The position numbers and the translations under genes are program-made. Source: Legionella maioricensis (GTDB lineage: Bacteria; Pseudomonadota; Gammaproteobacteria; Legionellales; Legionellaceae). Taken from it: 64,000 bases of DNA. Positions 1 through 7,470 of this stretch are shown here, one piece after another (positions within the stretch are counted from its first letter, which is position 1; every line of letters begins with the position of its first letter). The notes under the pieces were generated by a model. It worked only from the letters and a program-made list of their open reading frames with translations. It was not told the origin of the DNA and did not search any database. The stretch is from NCBI RefSeq assembly GCF_023618015.1, contig NZ_JAJKBJ010000012.1, positions 1-64,000 of the forward strand. Direction: 5' to 3'.

Positions 1-330
1 GGGATCAATGGTGATAGCTTCTTTTAATAATGATGCTAACTCTTTTTCAATGCGTGCAACATTTAATGTTTCCAATCCATGAGTGTAATAAGGAAGTAAC
101 GAACTTGGCGCACAGGAATGATAAAGCTCCACATATTTAAATTTATTACGGATAAATTTAAGTAACTCACTGACAGTTATGTTTTCTATAAAAATATGAG
201 TCAACCATTCATCTTTCAATAAGCTAAAATCACTTAAATGGGGTAAATTAGAATTAATTGTAAACTCTGATCTTAAGAGTCCATCAATCAACTTAATAGT
301 CTTTTTATCATGTATAAGAATGTTGTTCAT
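1..330 (-). CDS. hypothetical protein, 3' part cut by left window edge
   Basis: An uninterrupted reading frame starts at ATG (complement of 328-330) and runs 110 codons off the left end. The N-terminus begins MNNILIHDKKTIKLIDG and the visible part is soluble, with mixed charged and hydrophobic residues, no signal peptide and no membrane segment. I do not recognise the family. It lies on the same strand as the next two hypothetical genes, about 230 bases from the nearest, so it may belong to the same accessory block. That the frame stays open supports coding, but 110 codons is modest evidence. Confidence 0.55.
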   Translation of the reverse strand, partial: MNNILIHDKKTIKLIDGLLRSEFTINSNLPHLSDFSLLKDEWLTHIFIENITVSELLKFIRNKFKYVELYHSCAPSSLLPYYTHGLETLNVARIEKELASLLKEAITIDP

Positions 331-559
331 GTAGATTGCTATTTTAGAACCTAAATGAATTATAGTGAAAATCTATAAAAATAATCTCTGTGTCTACAAT
401 ATCATGAATTAGGAAGCAACCATAATGGCTATTTAGATTGTGACTATTAAATCGTTTTTAGGTATTGGGGAGACACACTATCTATTAATCGATTTAATAG
501 ACATAAAATCTTATGGGTTTAGGATATAGCTTTAATTTGCTAAGAAAACCTTAATTATA

Positions 560-1330
560 TTAATTTGGTGCTCGAGGATAATTGTCGATAGCTTGCTTTA
601 GGTGGATATGATAATACTCCTTCAAATTTTTTGGCATATCATATTTTTTATCAGATGGTAACTGAGAATAAATTTCATTGTACAAAGAACAGACTAAATC
701 TAAACCCCCTTCAAGTTCTGGGATATTCATAATCATCTTATTATCGAGGTGAGCCACGAACTTATCCCGATAAATTTCTATTCTGTCATGATCATAGTTA
801 AGAACAGTTTTTTTAAAGCTAGCTGGATCGCGAACAATATTTTCCCAGTGGTATTTATGGCTTTTAGGTTTTAAAAATAGTTTTGACCATTCCAAAATCG
901 CCATATCTAAAAAGTTATTTTGTATAGTAATCCAAAATTCGTCTTGGTCTATAAATACTTTTTTATCAAAACCAGCTTTGTAGTAGGCATAGTTTTTAAC
1001 AAAATATACACATAGAATTCCTGCTCGACGTAACTTTTGATTACGGCTCATAGGAATATGTCCCCTGTCTATGGCTGTTGAGAATATAACCGAGCTAATT
1101 ATATTTCCCTTGAATGTGTCTATCCTGTTATTATCTAATAAATGCCAATTTAATTCTGTATACGTGTCATCCTTAGTTATAAACCCCTCGTGCTCTTGTC
1201 CATTACTATCAAGAGTTTTATATCTAATTTTACTTCCATTTTCTAATTCTACATACAAAGTTAAAGTATCTAATTTTTCACTTTCAATTTTAGACATTAA
1301 TTCAAGACTATATTCATTAGTATTATTCAT
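560..1330 (-). CDS. hypothetical protein with HEPN/AbiU2-like R-x5-H motif
   Basis: A 256-aa soluble protein. Its C-terminal half is helical and carries YRDKFVAHLDN, in which Arg188 and His194 form an R-x5-H pattern. HEPN-type RNases, including Abi-type phage-resistance proteins, use an Rx4-6H motif of this kind, often written R-N/D-K-x-x-A-H. The N-terminal ~90 residues are beta-rich and unrecognised. It sits with other unknown genes next to a recombinase, the sort of place where defence genes collect. The HEPN assignment is inferred from one motif and local helicity; a non-catalytic helical protein is equally possible. The function is unknown. Confidence 0.6.
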   Translation of the reverse strand: MNNTNEYSLELMSKIESEKLDTLTLYVELENGSKIRYKTLDSNGQEHEGFITKDDTYTELNWHLLDNNRIDTFKGNIISSVIFSTAIDRGHIPMSRNQKLRRAGILCVYFVKNYAYYKAGFDKKVFIDQDEFWITIQNNFLDMAILEWSKLFLKPKSHKYHWENIVRDPASFKKTVLNYDHDRIEIYRDKFVAHLDNKMIMNIPELEGGLDLVCSLYNEIYSQLPSDKKYDMPKNLKEYYHIHLKQAIDNYPRAPN

Positions 1331-1411
1331 ATTGAACTGATGTTTTCATTAACCTTATAAAATTATAGTTAAATATTGATATGATGTGATTTTGGGACAC
1401 AATAAAACAAC

Positions 1412-1975
1412 TTATATTCTTTCGTTTTGGCTTCCTCTACTGATATTTTTTATCTCTTCAAGAGCATTCTTTATTCTTTGTGAGAACCTATCATCATCAC
1501 TTTCCCAGCAGGCAGTTTCTTTGTTTTGCATCCTTTCATCAATTGAACCTGTACTATTTATAAAATTATGTGCGTGGAATATTAATTGCGCATTTGCATC
1601 CTTTAGCTTTTTTAAAGGAGTTGAGAAATCCATATTTTCAAAGTGAGAGGCTTCTGCAAGTTGGAACTCTAAATTAGCAAAAGCCTCATGAATTCGGTTA
1701 TACCTCGCTTCATAACTCATTTTTATAGCGGGCCACCCCTCTTCTTCAGAAATAGCCAAATAGATTCTAAAATCACGTATAGAATTTTCAAGACTGAAGG
1801 TAGATCTGAAAATTTCTTTTCTTAAGCAATAATTATTTTTAAAATCAAACTGTTTTTTCCATGAATTAATCCCATAAATTGCAAATAATGCTGCTAAGAT
1901 GGTAGCAATATGGGAGAAAATTTCTATACTTTTTGTTATTTCTATACTTTTTGTTATACAGTCCATAAGGTCCAT
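1412..1975 (-). CDS. hypothetical protein with N-terminal membrane anchor
   Basis: A 187-aa protein. Residues about 18-38 (FSHIATILAALFAIYGI) form one transmembrane helix, followed by Trp-Lys-Lys and a long charged helical domain, so it is probably a single-pass inner-membrane protein with a cytoplasmic tail. Similar short 'TM plus helical tail' proteins are common unknowns in bacterial accessory DNA. The N-terminus is made of a perfect 18-bp tandem duplication (Thr-Lys-Ser-Ile-Glu-Ile twice), and the start codon lies in a 9-bp duplication, so ATG at 1975 and ATG at 1966 are both available. It is 81 bases from the HEPN-like gene on the same strand, which suggests a pair. I do not recognise the family. 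Confidence 0.55.
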   Translation of the reverse strand: MDLMDCITKSIEITKSIEIFSHIATILAALFAIYGINSWKKQFDFKNNYCLRKEIFRSTFSLENSIRDFRIYLAISEEEGWPAIKMSYEARYNRIHEAFANLEFQLAEASHFENMDFSTPLKKLKDANAQLIFHAHNFINSTGSIDERMQNKETACWESDDDRFSQRIKNALEEIKNISRGSQNERI

Positions 1976-1978
1976 AAG
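1921..1978. repeat. two back-to-back short tandem duplications
   Basis: Positions 1921-1938 and 1939-1956 are identical 18-bp units. Immediately after a 4-base gap, 1961-1969 and 1970-1978 are identical 9-bp units. Both units are multiples of three, so the reading frame of the leftward 187-aa protein is kept; they add six residues and a second in-frame ATG. This looks like slippage or duplication in a recently evolving gene start. Confidence 0.9.
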
Positions 1979-2241
1979 GCCTCGTCCTCAACCAATAATT
2001 TATGTCCTCTTTCGGATTCTCTTGTTTCTGGATAAGAGTATCCGACTCCGATACCACTTGAGCTATGAGGCTGGTAAACTCATGTAGATTTGCCCGTTTG
2101 TTCTTCTTGCAAATTAAGCTCGTTTCTTATTATGATTTTGCCCATGAAATCATTGAAAGTACACAAGCAAGATTTGTAGCAAGTTTATCGTTTTTTGGGT
2201 AAGCGGTTAAGTAGTTAAATCTCTGATTTAAAAACATTACT

Positions 2242-2700
2242 TCATTGATGACCGAGCAAATAACTATTTATTATAAGGTCGTAAAACTCATATAATAAAT
2301 GTATAAAGCTTATTAACAAAATTACACCTATTATGAAAGTGAATACAAAAATAATTAAAAAACCTAATATATTATCGAATTGGTCTCTAAGAGGGTAAAA
2401 CCACAGATGATACATTGTTAGCCATGAAAAAAATGAATATCTTATGATAAGTACATTTATTCGCTGTTTTTCTTTGATACTTATTCTTTTATACTGTTTA
2501 GTATATTTACCAGAAATCTAATAACCAATAATCCCCGTAAAATAAAATAGTAAAAACAACAAAAGTATATTAGCCGGTATCGAATGAGTATAGGTTGTAT
2601 GTGATAATGGTATAAAGCTTAAATATCCATATATACCTGCAATATCTACAATTAAACCAACTATTGAAGTAAAGGAAATAAAAGTTATCCTTATTCCATC
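2242..2700 (-). pseudogene. broken small membrane protein (in-frame TAG, no start)
   Basis: On the minus strand one frame reads as about 152 codons of membrane-protein-like sequence. It has hydrophobic stretches near 2590-2690, 2525-2575 and 2270-2350, separated by a basic segment (SGKYTKQYKRISIKEKQR). It is interrupted by a single TAG at 2518-2520 and ends with TGA at 2242-2244. No ATG or GTG start is in frame before the first hydrophobic segment, and a stop lies upstream. The residue composition on both sides of the TAG is coherent, which argues for a decayed gene of about 150 aa downstream of the DUF2892 gene and not for random noise. No family is recognised. Confidence 0.4.
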
Positions 2701-2704
2701 ATTT

Positions 2705-2899
2705 TTAGAACAATCGCTTGATCTTACTTAGCACATAAGGGATGGAGCACCAACCAACAATGCCCTCTATGATCAATGCCAATCCTAATGCAATATAAAA
2801 ATATATTCCCATTCCAAACAGTGCTGCAATACACAGTGCTGCACCAATTATTGTCCGGTTGATCCGATCTGTTTTATCTATATTGCATGTAAATCTCAT
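2705..2899 (-). CDS. YgaP-type DUF2892 inner membrane protein
   Basis: A 64-aa protein beginning MRFTCNIDKTDRINR and followed by two close hydrophobic helices (about 17-33 and 35-50). It matches the DUF2892 pattern: a short N-terminus with N-x-x-x-x-D-R, 'GWCSIPYVL' after the second helix, and a typical length of 60-70 aa. In other bacteria the domain is the membrane part of YgaP-like rhodanese proteins; the free-standing form has no defined function. The sequence AGGGAAAGCAAG precedes the ATG. The decayed membrane gene starts just downstream. Confidence 0.75.
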   Translation of the reverse strand: MRFTCNIDKTDRINRTIIGAALCIAALFGMGIYFYIALGLALIIEGIVGWCSIPYVLSKIKRLF

Positions 2900-2928
2900 C
2901 TTGCTTTCCCTGTTAGATAACCAACTGT

Positions 2929-3951
2929 TTAACTCTCAAAAAGACCTTCTATGGTCGCCTGCATCTCAGCCTGACTGGGCTTTGCATATCGAAAAATTTC
3001 TTTAATGGATACATTTCCACTTAATTCTTGGGCAAAGTGAACACCATGTTTATCAGTGACTTTCTTCAAGAAAGTATGCCTTAATTTATGAGGAGTAAAT
3101 TCAAATTTTTCATGTTCAGGTAAAAAAGCCAACGCTTGTTTTAAAACTCTTTGGCAAATCCGGTAAACATCCAAGGTTTGTAAACGCGTACCGTAACGTG
3201 TAATAAATAATGGATCATCTTTTTGAGGAGCCCTTTGTTCTAGATACTGATCCAAATATCCTCTGCTTTCTTGTGGTAAAGGAATTTTTTGACTGATACG
3301 TTTTGACTTATGACGTAGCACCTCGCACAGCCCTTTTTGTCGATACTGCCCCACATTTAAGGTTACTACTTCGGATTCACGAAGCCCTGTGCCTAAAAGT
3401 ACATAAAATAGAGCTGTTTCCATTAAAGGATTTTGATTTTTACGAGTGCAACTTTTAATGCGTTGTTCACAGGCAGATTTTAACCTCATCAATTGTCTTG
3501 ATGTTAACCCATTCCAATCTGGGGCATCCGTTTGTAAATCTTTAACCTGAGCTAAGGGGTCACCAGCCAGTAATGGTCTTTGCTGATGCAGCCATCGACC
3601 AACATGACGAATCGTTGCCATGGTACGATTAATTGACGTTGCTTTATATGGTTTGCCCGTTTTCTCCGAAATTGTCCTGATTAAATTTTTTTGAAACTGT
3701 TTACTGACTGCGGGAGTCCAACTATCTACTAAGTCATGCCCTACTTCCATTTGGAAAAATTGGATGAATTTGGCCAAGTCTTTCTTTTTTGCTTGCTCCG
3801 TTTTTTCAGGAGCTCCTTTCACATGCACGGAGTAATAATAGGACAACCAAGCAGAAAGTGAATTGGTATCAAAATGAACATCTAGGGGATGAAAAATCTT
3901 ATCTATCACAAACTTTTGATTTTTCGAATTTTGGCGATCCAGTAACTCCAT
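2929..3951 (-). CDS. tyrosine recombinase / phage-type integrase
   Basis: A 340-aa site-specific recombinase. Residues about 30-130 form a SAM-like core-binding domain, and residues about 150-335 form the catalytic domain. Visible catalytic residues are Arg191 in LGTGLRESEV, Lys in HKSKR (about 216-218), His288 and Arg291 in HKLRH, and Tyr322 in IFRYAK. The usual second His/Trp of the box (L-G-H) is replaced: the sequence reads ELSGNVS, giving Asn313. The family breaks and rejoins DNA for integrons, phages and integrative elements. It sits among hypothetical genes, so it may have mobilised this block, but no tRNA or att-site pair was found beside it. It could also be a domesticated orphan integrase. 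Confidence 0.88.
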   Translation of the reverse strand: MELLDRQNSKNQKFVIDKIFHPLDVHFDTNSLSAWLSYYYSVHVKGAPEKTEQAKKKDLAKFIQFFQMEVGHDLVDSWTPAVSKQFQKNLIRTISEKTGKPYKATSINRTMATIRHVGRWLHQQRPLLAGDPLAQVKDLQTDAPDWNGLTSRQLMRLKSACEQRIKSCTRKNQNPLMETALFYVLLGTGLRESEVVTLNVGQYRQKGLCEVLRHKSKRISQKIPLPQESRGYLDQYLEQRAPQKDDPLFITRYGTRLQTLDVYRICQRVLKQALAFLPEHEKFEFTPHKLRHTFLKKVTDKHGVHFAQELSGNVSIKEIFRYAKPSQAEMQATIEGLFES

Positions 3952-4047
3952 GACTTCCCTTTTTTATTTTTTCTCCATTATACCCTGTTTGTGATGGATA
4001 AGGTACGTTATCTATCTCAAAATAGTCCTCGGGCAAACAAATGCACA

Positions 4048-4088
4048 TTTAAATAATTTTTTAATCATTTAGTGCTATTATATATAAT
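4048..4088 (+). promoter_or_regulatory. possible promoter with TTAA-rich tandem box
   Basis: A TATAAT hexamer lies at 4083-4088. Upstream, TTTAAATAATT (4048) and TTTAATCATT (4060) form two similar T-rich half-sites 12 bases apart in the -35 region. Legionella PmrA, a regulator of Dot/Icm effector genes, is reported to bind tandem cTTAATatT elements; the match here is partial and the spacing is one base long. This placement puts transcription start near 4095, so translation would start at 4105 or 4111. Confidence 0.3.
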
Positions 4089-4104
4089 AATGCTCAGTGA
4101 ATAT

Positions 4105-5472
4105 ATGAAAATGCCCAGAAAATTTCCTGTCATACATGAAAAAGCTGTGATAGCTCATTCCCTTCAGGGAAGTCCAGTAGGAGAAGCGCCTAAAGCAGGT
4201 GATCCTCAACCTCTCTCTCTTATGCCTCCGCAAGAACGACAAGAAATGGCTGAACGATTAGAAAAAAGTATTTTTACCCTTATGGATGAAGCTAAGAATG
4301 CTCATGAAGCTAACAATCTTAAATATAATGATCCTGATCACATTACCCGCATGAGCACTAATGAGTTCTTTTTTTACACTAAAGAGCCGCTAACCTTAAA
4401 GGAATTTGAAGAATTACAAAACAAAATTGCAGAAAAGGCTAAAACCATGCCTGAAGGGGTGCAGTTAATACTCGGATCCTTTGGGGTAAAAACCGATGAT
4501 GGAAAGGTAATGAATGTCGTACCACACATTAGTTGTGGTAACCCACCCGATTTCCATCTCATTGTCAAAAGTAATACCTCGGCCGTAGACGTCCGCTATA
4601 AAGAACCTGATGGTATCGGGGGCATGGATACACTTCCTATGTTGGATAGTCGTACACATAAATCATCAATGCCCATGCCACAAATTACCATTGATGGAAA
4701 AGTTAAAGACTTCAGCTTTAATAATATAGTGCCATGCAAAACGCCTGGTGGTACACAATTTTTAACAGCAATAGACATATGCTTAGACCACAGCTATGGC
4801 GTTGCCAAAAAAAACTATCTGGAGCTAGCAAAAAAAAATCCGGAAATATTAGAGCTACCCATTTCTCACGTTGTAGTATCCAATTGGATCCGCGTAGATA
4901 AAACTAAATGTCTTGGATCCGCTGTAATGCATGTTGATCCTGTCTGTTCACCACAAGCATGCAAACAAGACATCACCCAGCAGAAAGGTTCCTCACGAAA
5001 GTTAGCGTTCGGAAATGACTCTGTCACTATTTTTGATGTTGTTGGTGAGAAAGTTCATCTTCTCGTTGAGTATGTAAAAAATACTTATGCCTATAAGACG
5101 ACCGATCCATCGGCAGGACGAGATCACAAGTCCTACACAGTTACCTTAGATAAAGTCGAATTCCAAAAATCGCAAACTAGCGCTGATTTTACCACTTTCA
5201 AAAATAAATATCAGGCTCATAAAGGTGATCATCTAAAAACTCTCATTTTAGAGGATTTGCAAAAACGAATTGAAGGGACTACTACAAAACAAGAATTAGC
5301 CGACTTAAAAGAAGAATTAATGCATTCCTATGAAGGGGATGTATTAAAGAAGAGTCAAGGCTGGTTTACCGAAAAATTTGGCCTTAAGACTTCTTCGCAA
5401 AAAGTACTAGAAAATATGCTGGAACAACAAGAAAAATATTTATCCGACACTAGTCCCAAATTATCAACTTAG
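4105..5472 (+). CDS. effector-like protein with nitrilase-like central region
   Basis: About 455 aa from ATG 4105; the frame is open from GTG 4072, and ATGs at 4090 and 4111 are also possible. None has a good Shine-Dalgarno, and the likely -10 box favours 4105 or 4111. The middle (roughly residues 110-265) alternates beta strands and helices and contains AIDICLDHSYGVAKKN, reminiscent of the nucleophile-Cys segment of carbon-nitrogen hydrolases. The C-terminal third is charged and coiled-coil-like with no membrane segment. A nitrilase fold is inferred from this segment only. Size, isolation beside other accessory genes and eukaryote-free family identity suggest a Dot/Icm substrate, but a clear C-terminal E-block is lacking. 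The function is unknown. Confidence 0.7.
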   Translation: MKMPRKFPVIHEKAVIAHSLQGSPVGEAPKAGDPQPLSLMPPQERQEMAERLEKSIFTLMDEAKNAHEANNLKYNDPDHITRMSTNEFFFYTKEPLTLKEFEELQNKIAEKAKTMPEGVQLILGSFGVKTDDGKVMNVVPHISCGNPPDFHLIVKSNTSAVDVRYKEPDGIGGMDTLPMLDSRTHKSSMPMPQITIDGKVKDFSFNNIVPCKTPGGTQFLTAIDICLDHSYGVAKKNYLELAKKNPEILELPISHVVVSNWIRVDKTKCLGSAVMHVDPVCSPQACKQDITQQKGSSRKLAFGNDSVTIFDVVGEKVHLLVEYVKNTYAYKTTDPSAGRDHKSYTVTLDKVEFQKSQTSADFTTFKNKYQAHKGDHLKTLILEDLQKRIEGTTTKQELADLKEELMHSYEGDVLKKSQGWFTEKFGLKTSSQKVLENMLEQQEKYLSDTSPKLST

Positions 5473-5525
5473 GGACTAGACTGAAATAGGTTAAGCTACT
5501 ATGAATAAAGATAATGAGGACAAAA

Positions 5526-5915
5526 ATGAGACCCGAAATATCAACTAAAATAACTGCCTATCAAAATCCTATTAAAGTTAATCTTGCTGGATTAAAAATA
5601 AAAGATGATGAGATTTCAGAAATAATGGCCTATATAAAAGAAAATAAACCCACTGCTACCAAGATTGATTTGGATAATAATCTTATTACTGATAAAGGAG
5701 CAAAAACTTTAAGCGAATACTTTCGTGATTTTAATGATATGCAAGAAATTAGTATTCAGTTTAATAAGATAGGTAAATCAGGAGCTATTGAATTATTCCG
5801 TCTTAAGAATGATTTCTCTAGCCTAGACATTTTGTTTCATGGAAACAAAATTACTGATGTACGTGAAATGGATGACATTGAACAGTTAGCACGCTCAGAG
5901 ACATACAGGCCTTAG
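5526..5915 (+). CDS. small leucine-rich-repeat (RNase-inhibitor-type) protein
   Basis: A 129-aa protein. The sequence shows LRR units of the ribonuclease-inhibitor type: IDLDNNLITDKGAKTLSEYF, then ISIQFNKIGKSGAIELF, then LDILFHGNKITD, with Leu/Ile and Asn at the expected places, about three repeats. Such LRR proteins bind other proteins; in Legionella many LRR proteins are translocated effectors. The frame is open from ATG 5514, but GAGGA at 5516-5520 lies five bases before ATG 5526, so 5526 is chosen. It follows the nitrilase-like gene by 53 bases on the same strand and may share its transcript. It could be a remnant of a longer LRR protein. Confidence 0.7.
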   Translation: MRPEISTKITAYQNPIKVNLAGLKIKDDEISEIMAYIKENKPTATKIDLDNNLITDKGAKTLSEYFRDFNDMQEISIQFNKIGKSGAIELFRLKNDFSSLDILFHGNKITDVREMDDIEQLARSETYRP

Positions 5916-5942
5916 GTAGTGTATTTTTGATGTAGATAATAA

Positions 5943-6090
5943 AGCAAGCGTAGGCTGGGCTGTAAATCCCCGTATGCAACCTTGTGCACTACCTGGAAAT
6001 TGATTATTAACTTGAACAGAATATTTAATTCAAGTACCAGTCCATTCATCAGATCATTTGCTGGGCTTTACAGCCCAGCCTACTCTTGCT
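5943..6090. repeat. MITE-like palindromic repeat, copy 1
   Basis: A ~148-bp element whose ends are inverted: it begins AGCAAGCGTAGGCTGGGCTG and ends CAGCCCAGCCTACTCTTGCT. The interior is AT-rich and non-coding. A second copy in the same orientation lies at 6664-6813, with high identity along the whole length. No flanking target duplication was recognised. It resembles a non-autonomous mobile or REP-type element. Confidence 0.85.
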
Positions 6091-6328
6091 GTATTTAAAT
6101 AAGTCAAAAATAACCAAAGAATGAAGAAATAAAAAAAGACTCTCAACCATGCATCTATTGATTAGCTTACAACTAATAGATGAATTTAAACCAATCAATG
6201 AAAATCCTAATCTTGGAAGAATTATAGATCAGTCATATTGCTAAGTTAGAATAGTTTTCTTAGATCTAATTTGATTCATTCTGAAAATAATCTATGCTTA
6301 TAGTAATTATTAGTTGATGGAGAATTCA

Positions 6329-6481
6329 ATGAAACAATCAAAAAAAGTACGTAGCAAAAAGCAAGCAAAAATTCAGCATGAAGAGTTAAAAGGTGTAAGT
6401 GGAGGCAGTCCAGACATTCGGGTTTGCACGGCAAAAAAAGATGGGATAAGGGTATGCACTGGACAAAGTCCAAGAAAATAA
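6329..6481 (+). CDS. 50-aa double-glycine-leader-like peptide, copy A
   Basis: A small gene whose ATG at 6329 is preceded by GGAG at 6319-6322 (six-base spacing). The product is 50 aa: a Lys/Arg-rich start (MKQSKKVRSKKQAK), then E18-E19-L20-K-G-V23-S24-G25-G26, then a 24-residue tail. The E-E-L-x-x-V-S-G-G pattern matches leaders cut after Gly-Gly by C39-peptidase exporters in bacteriocin-type and other ribosomal peptides. The tail contains IRVCT twice (30-34 and 40-44), giving two cysteines. Two related genes lie at 8193-8559. The coding call rests on the RBS and shared motif. The peptide's role (antimicrobial, signal, other) is inference. It is flanked on both sides by MITE-like repeats. 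Confidence 0.7.
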   Translation: MKQSKKVRSKKQAKIQHEELKGVSGGSPDIRVCTAKKDGIRVCTGQSPRK

Positions 6482-6663
6482 TTGAACACCATTATTTGTT
6501 ATTTAAATACTGGGGCCGAGTTCCATAGCATCCAGATTACAGGCCTACGACTCAAGATCATCTAATTAATTTTCCATTTCTTATCTCTGATTGATTTAGA
6601 CCTTCGTAACTTGGAATAAATTCTCATTATAATGAAAAAATATACTTTATCCGTTAATGAGTT

Positions 6664-6813
6664 AGCAAGCGTAGGCTGGGCTGTAAAGCCCAGCATGCAA
6701 CCTTGTGCATTACCAGGAAATTGATTATTAACTTGAAAACAGTATATTTAATTCAAGTGCCTGTCCATTCATCAGATCATTTGCTGTGCTTTACAGCCCA
6801 GCCTGCTCTTGCT
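6664..6813. repeat. MITE-like palindromic repeat, copy 2
   Basis: Second copy of the element at 5943-6090, about 150 bp, same orientation. Its left end, AGCAAGCGTAGGCTGGGCTG continuing into TAAAGCCCAGC, is itself a short hairpin; in copy 1 the matching bases are TAAATCCCCGT, so that hairpin is degraded. The right end reads CAGCCCAGCCTGCTCTTGCT. Together the copies bracket the peptide gene at 6329-6481. Confidence 0.85.
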
Positions 6814-7064
6814 TGATTCTTTGTAATGAGGCGCCTATTTAACTCCTCGATAACGATAAAAACGGCTCAAAAGAAATTGACTCTGATCAATAGTGAATTC
6901 GTTTGTGAATCGAACGCTACACACAATGACATTCCCATTCCTTTAATGTCACACATTACGACCGACTCACTATTTTTCTTTCTGCTAAAAAAACAAAATA
7001 ATTACAAATAGCTTCTGACGGCGTATAGACTTTAACTTATTCCATTCATTTTAAATGATTCGCT
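6814..7064. other. intergenic stretch without supported gene
   Basis: About 250 bases between the second MITE-like copy and the PspC gene. A 61-codon frame on the plus strand has no ribosome binding site and an unconvincing composition. The minus strand gives only frames of about 28 codons. Nothing convincing was seen. Confidence 0.5.
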
Positions 7065-7304
7065 TTAAGGACAATTACGATAAATGACTTTGATTCTATC
7101 CCAAGGTTCGAGGGGCATCATAAGCCACAGGATGACATAAGCAATAAAAGCAGCCCCGCCTGCTAGAAATAAAGCAACGAAAAAGATACGAATCCAAACG
7201 GGATCGATATTGAAATACTCCCCTAAACCGCCACAAACACCGGCAATTCTCCTGTTATAGCGAGAGCGAAAAAGCCTCTTATAGGTTGTATTCGTCTTGT
7301 ACAT
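7065..7304 (-). CDS. PspC-domain membrane protein
   Basis: A 79-aa protein with the PspC signature RRIAGVCGGLGEYF at residues 19-32, then DPVWIRIFFVALF and a hydrophobic helix (about 38-65) ending in LWLMMP. PspC-domain proteins are small inner-membrane components related to the phage-shock envelope-stress response. In E. coli PspC partners PspB to activate the psp operon; here it stands alone, as is common in bacteria that lack the full operon. AGAGGA lies just before the ATG. The role in this organism is not evident from its neighbours. Confidence 0.88.
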   Translation of the reverse strand: MYKTNTTYKRLFRSRYNRRIAGVCGGLGEYFNIDPVWIRIFFVALFLAGGAAFIAYVILWLMMPLEPWDRIKVIYRNCP

Positions 7305-7470
7305 ATATTCCTCTAAAAAATCACTGTCTGTTACATAAAAAATTATAGACTAATATTTAACCAAATAAGCTGATTGACAACAATTAAACGATATTTTTTT
7401 CATGTGTTAATAACAAATCATTTAAAAACTAAAGATTAATTGATTATAGATAGTTAAAGATACGATTTTC

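Noticed and set aside
1866..2057. 63-codon minus-strand frame starting MVSESDTLIQ
   Set aside because: It overlaps the better supported membrane-anchored protein in another frame and includes the tandem duplications. It could be a remnant of an older gene, but I see no family.
6276..6473. 65-codon minus-strand frame rich in Cys and His
   Set aside because: It is the antisense of the leader-peptide gene, which has a ribosome site and a shared motif.
6826..7011. 61-codon plus-strand frame after the second MITE-like copy
   Set aside because: No ribosome binding site, AT-driven composition, no leader motif like the three peptides.
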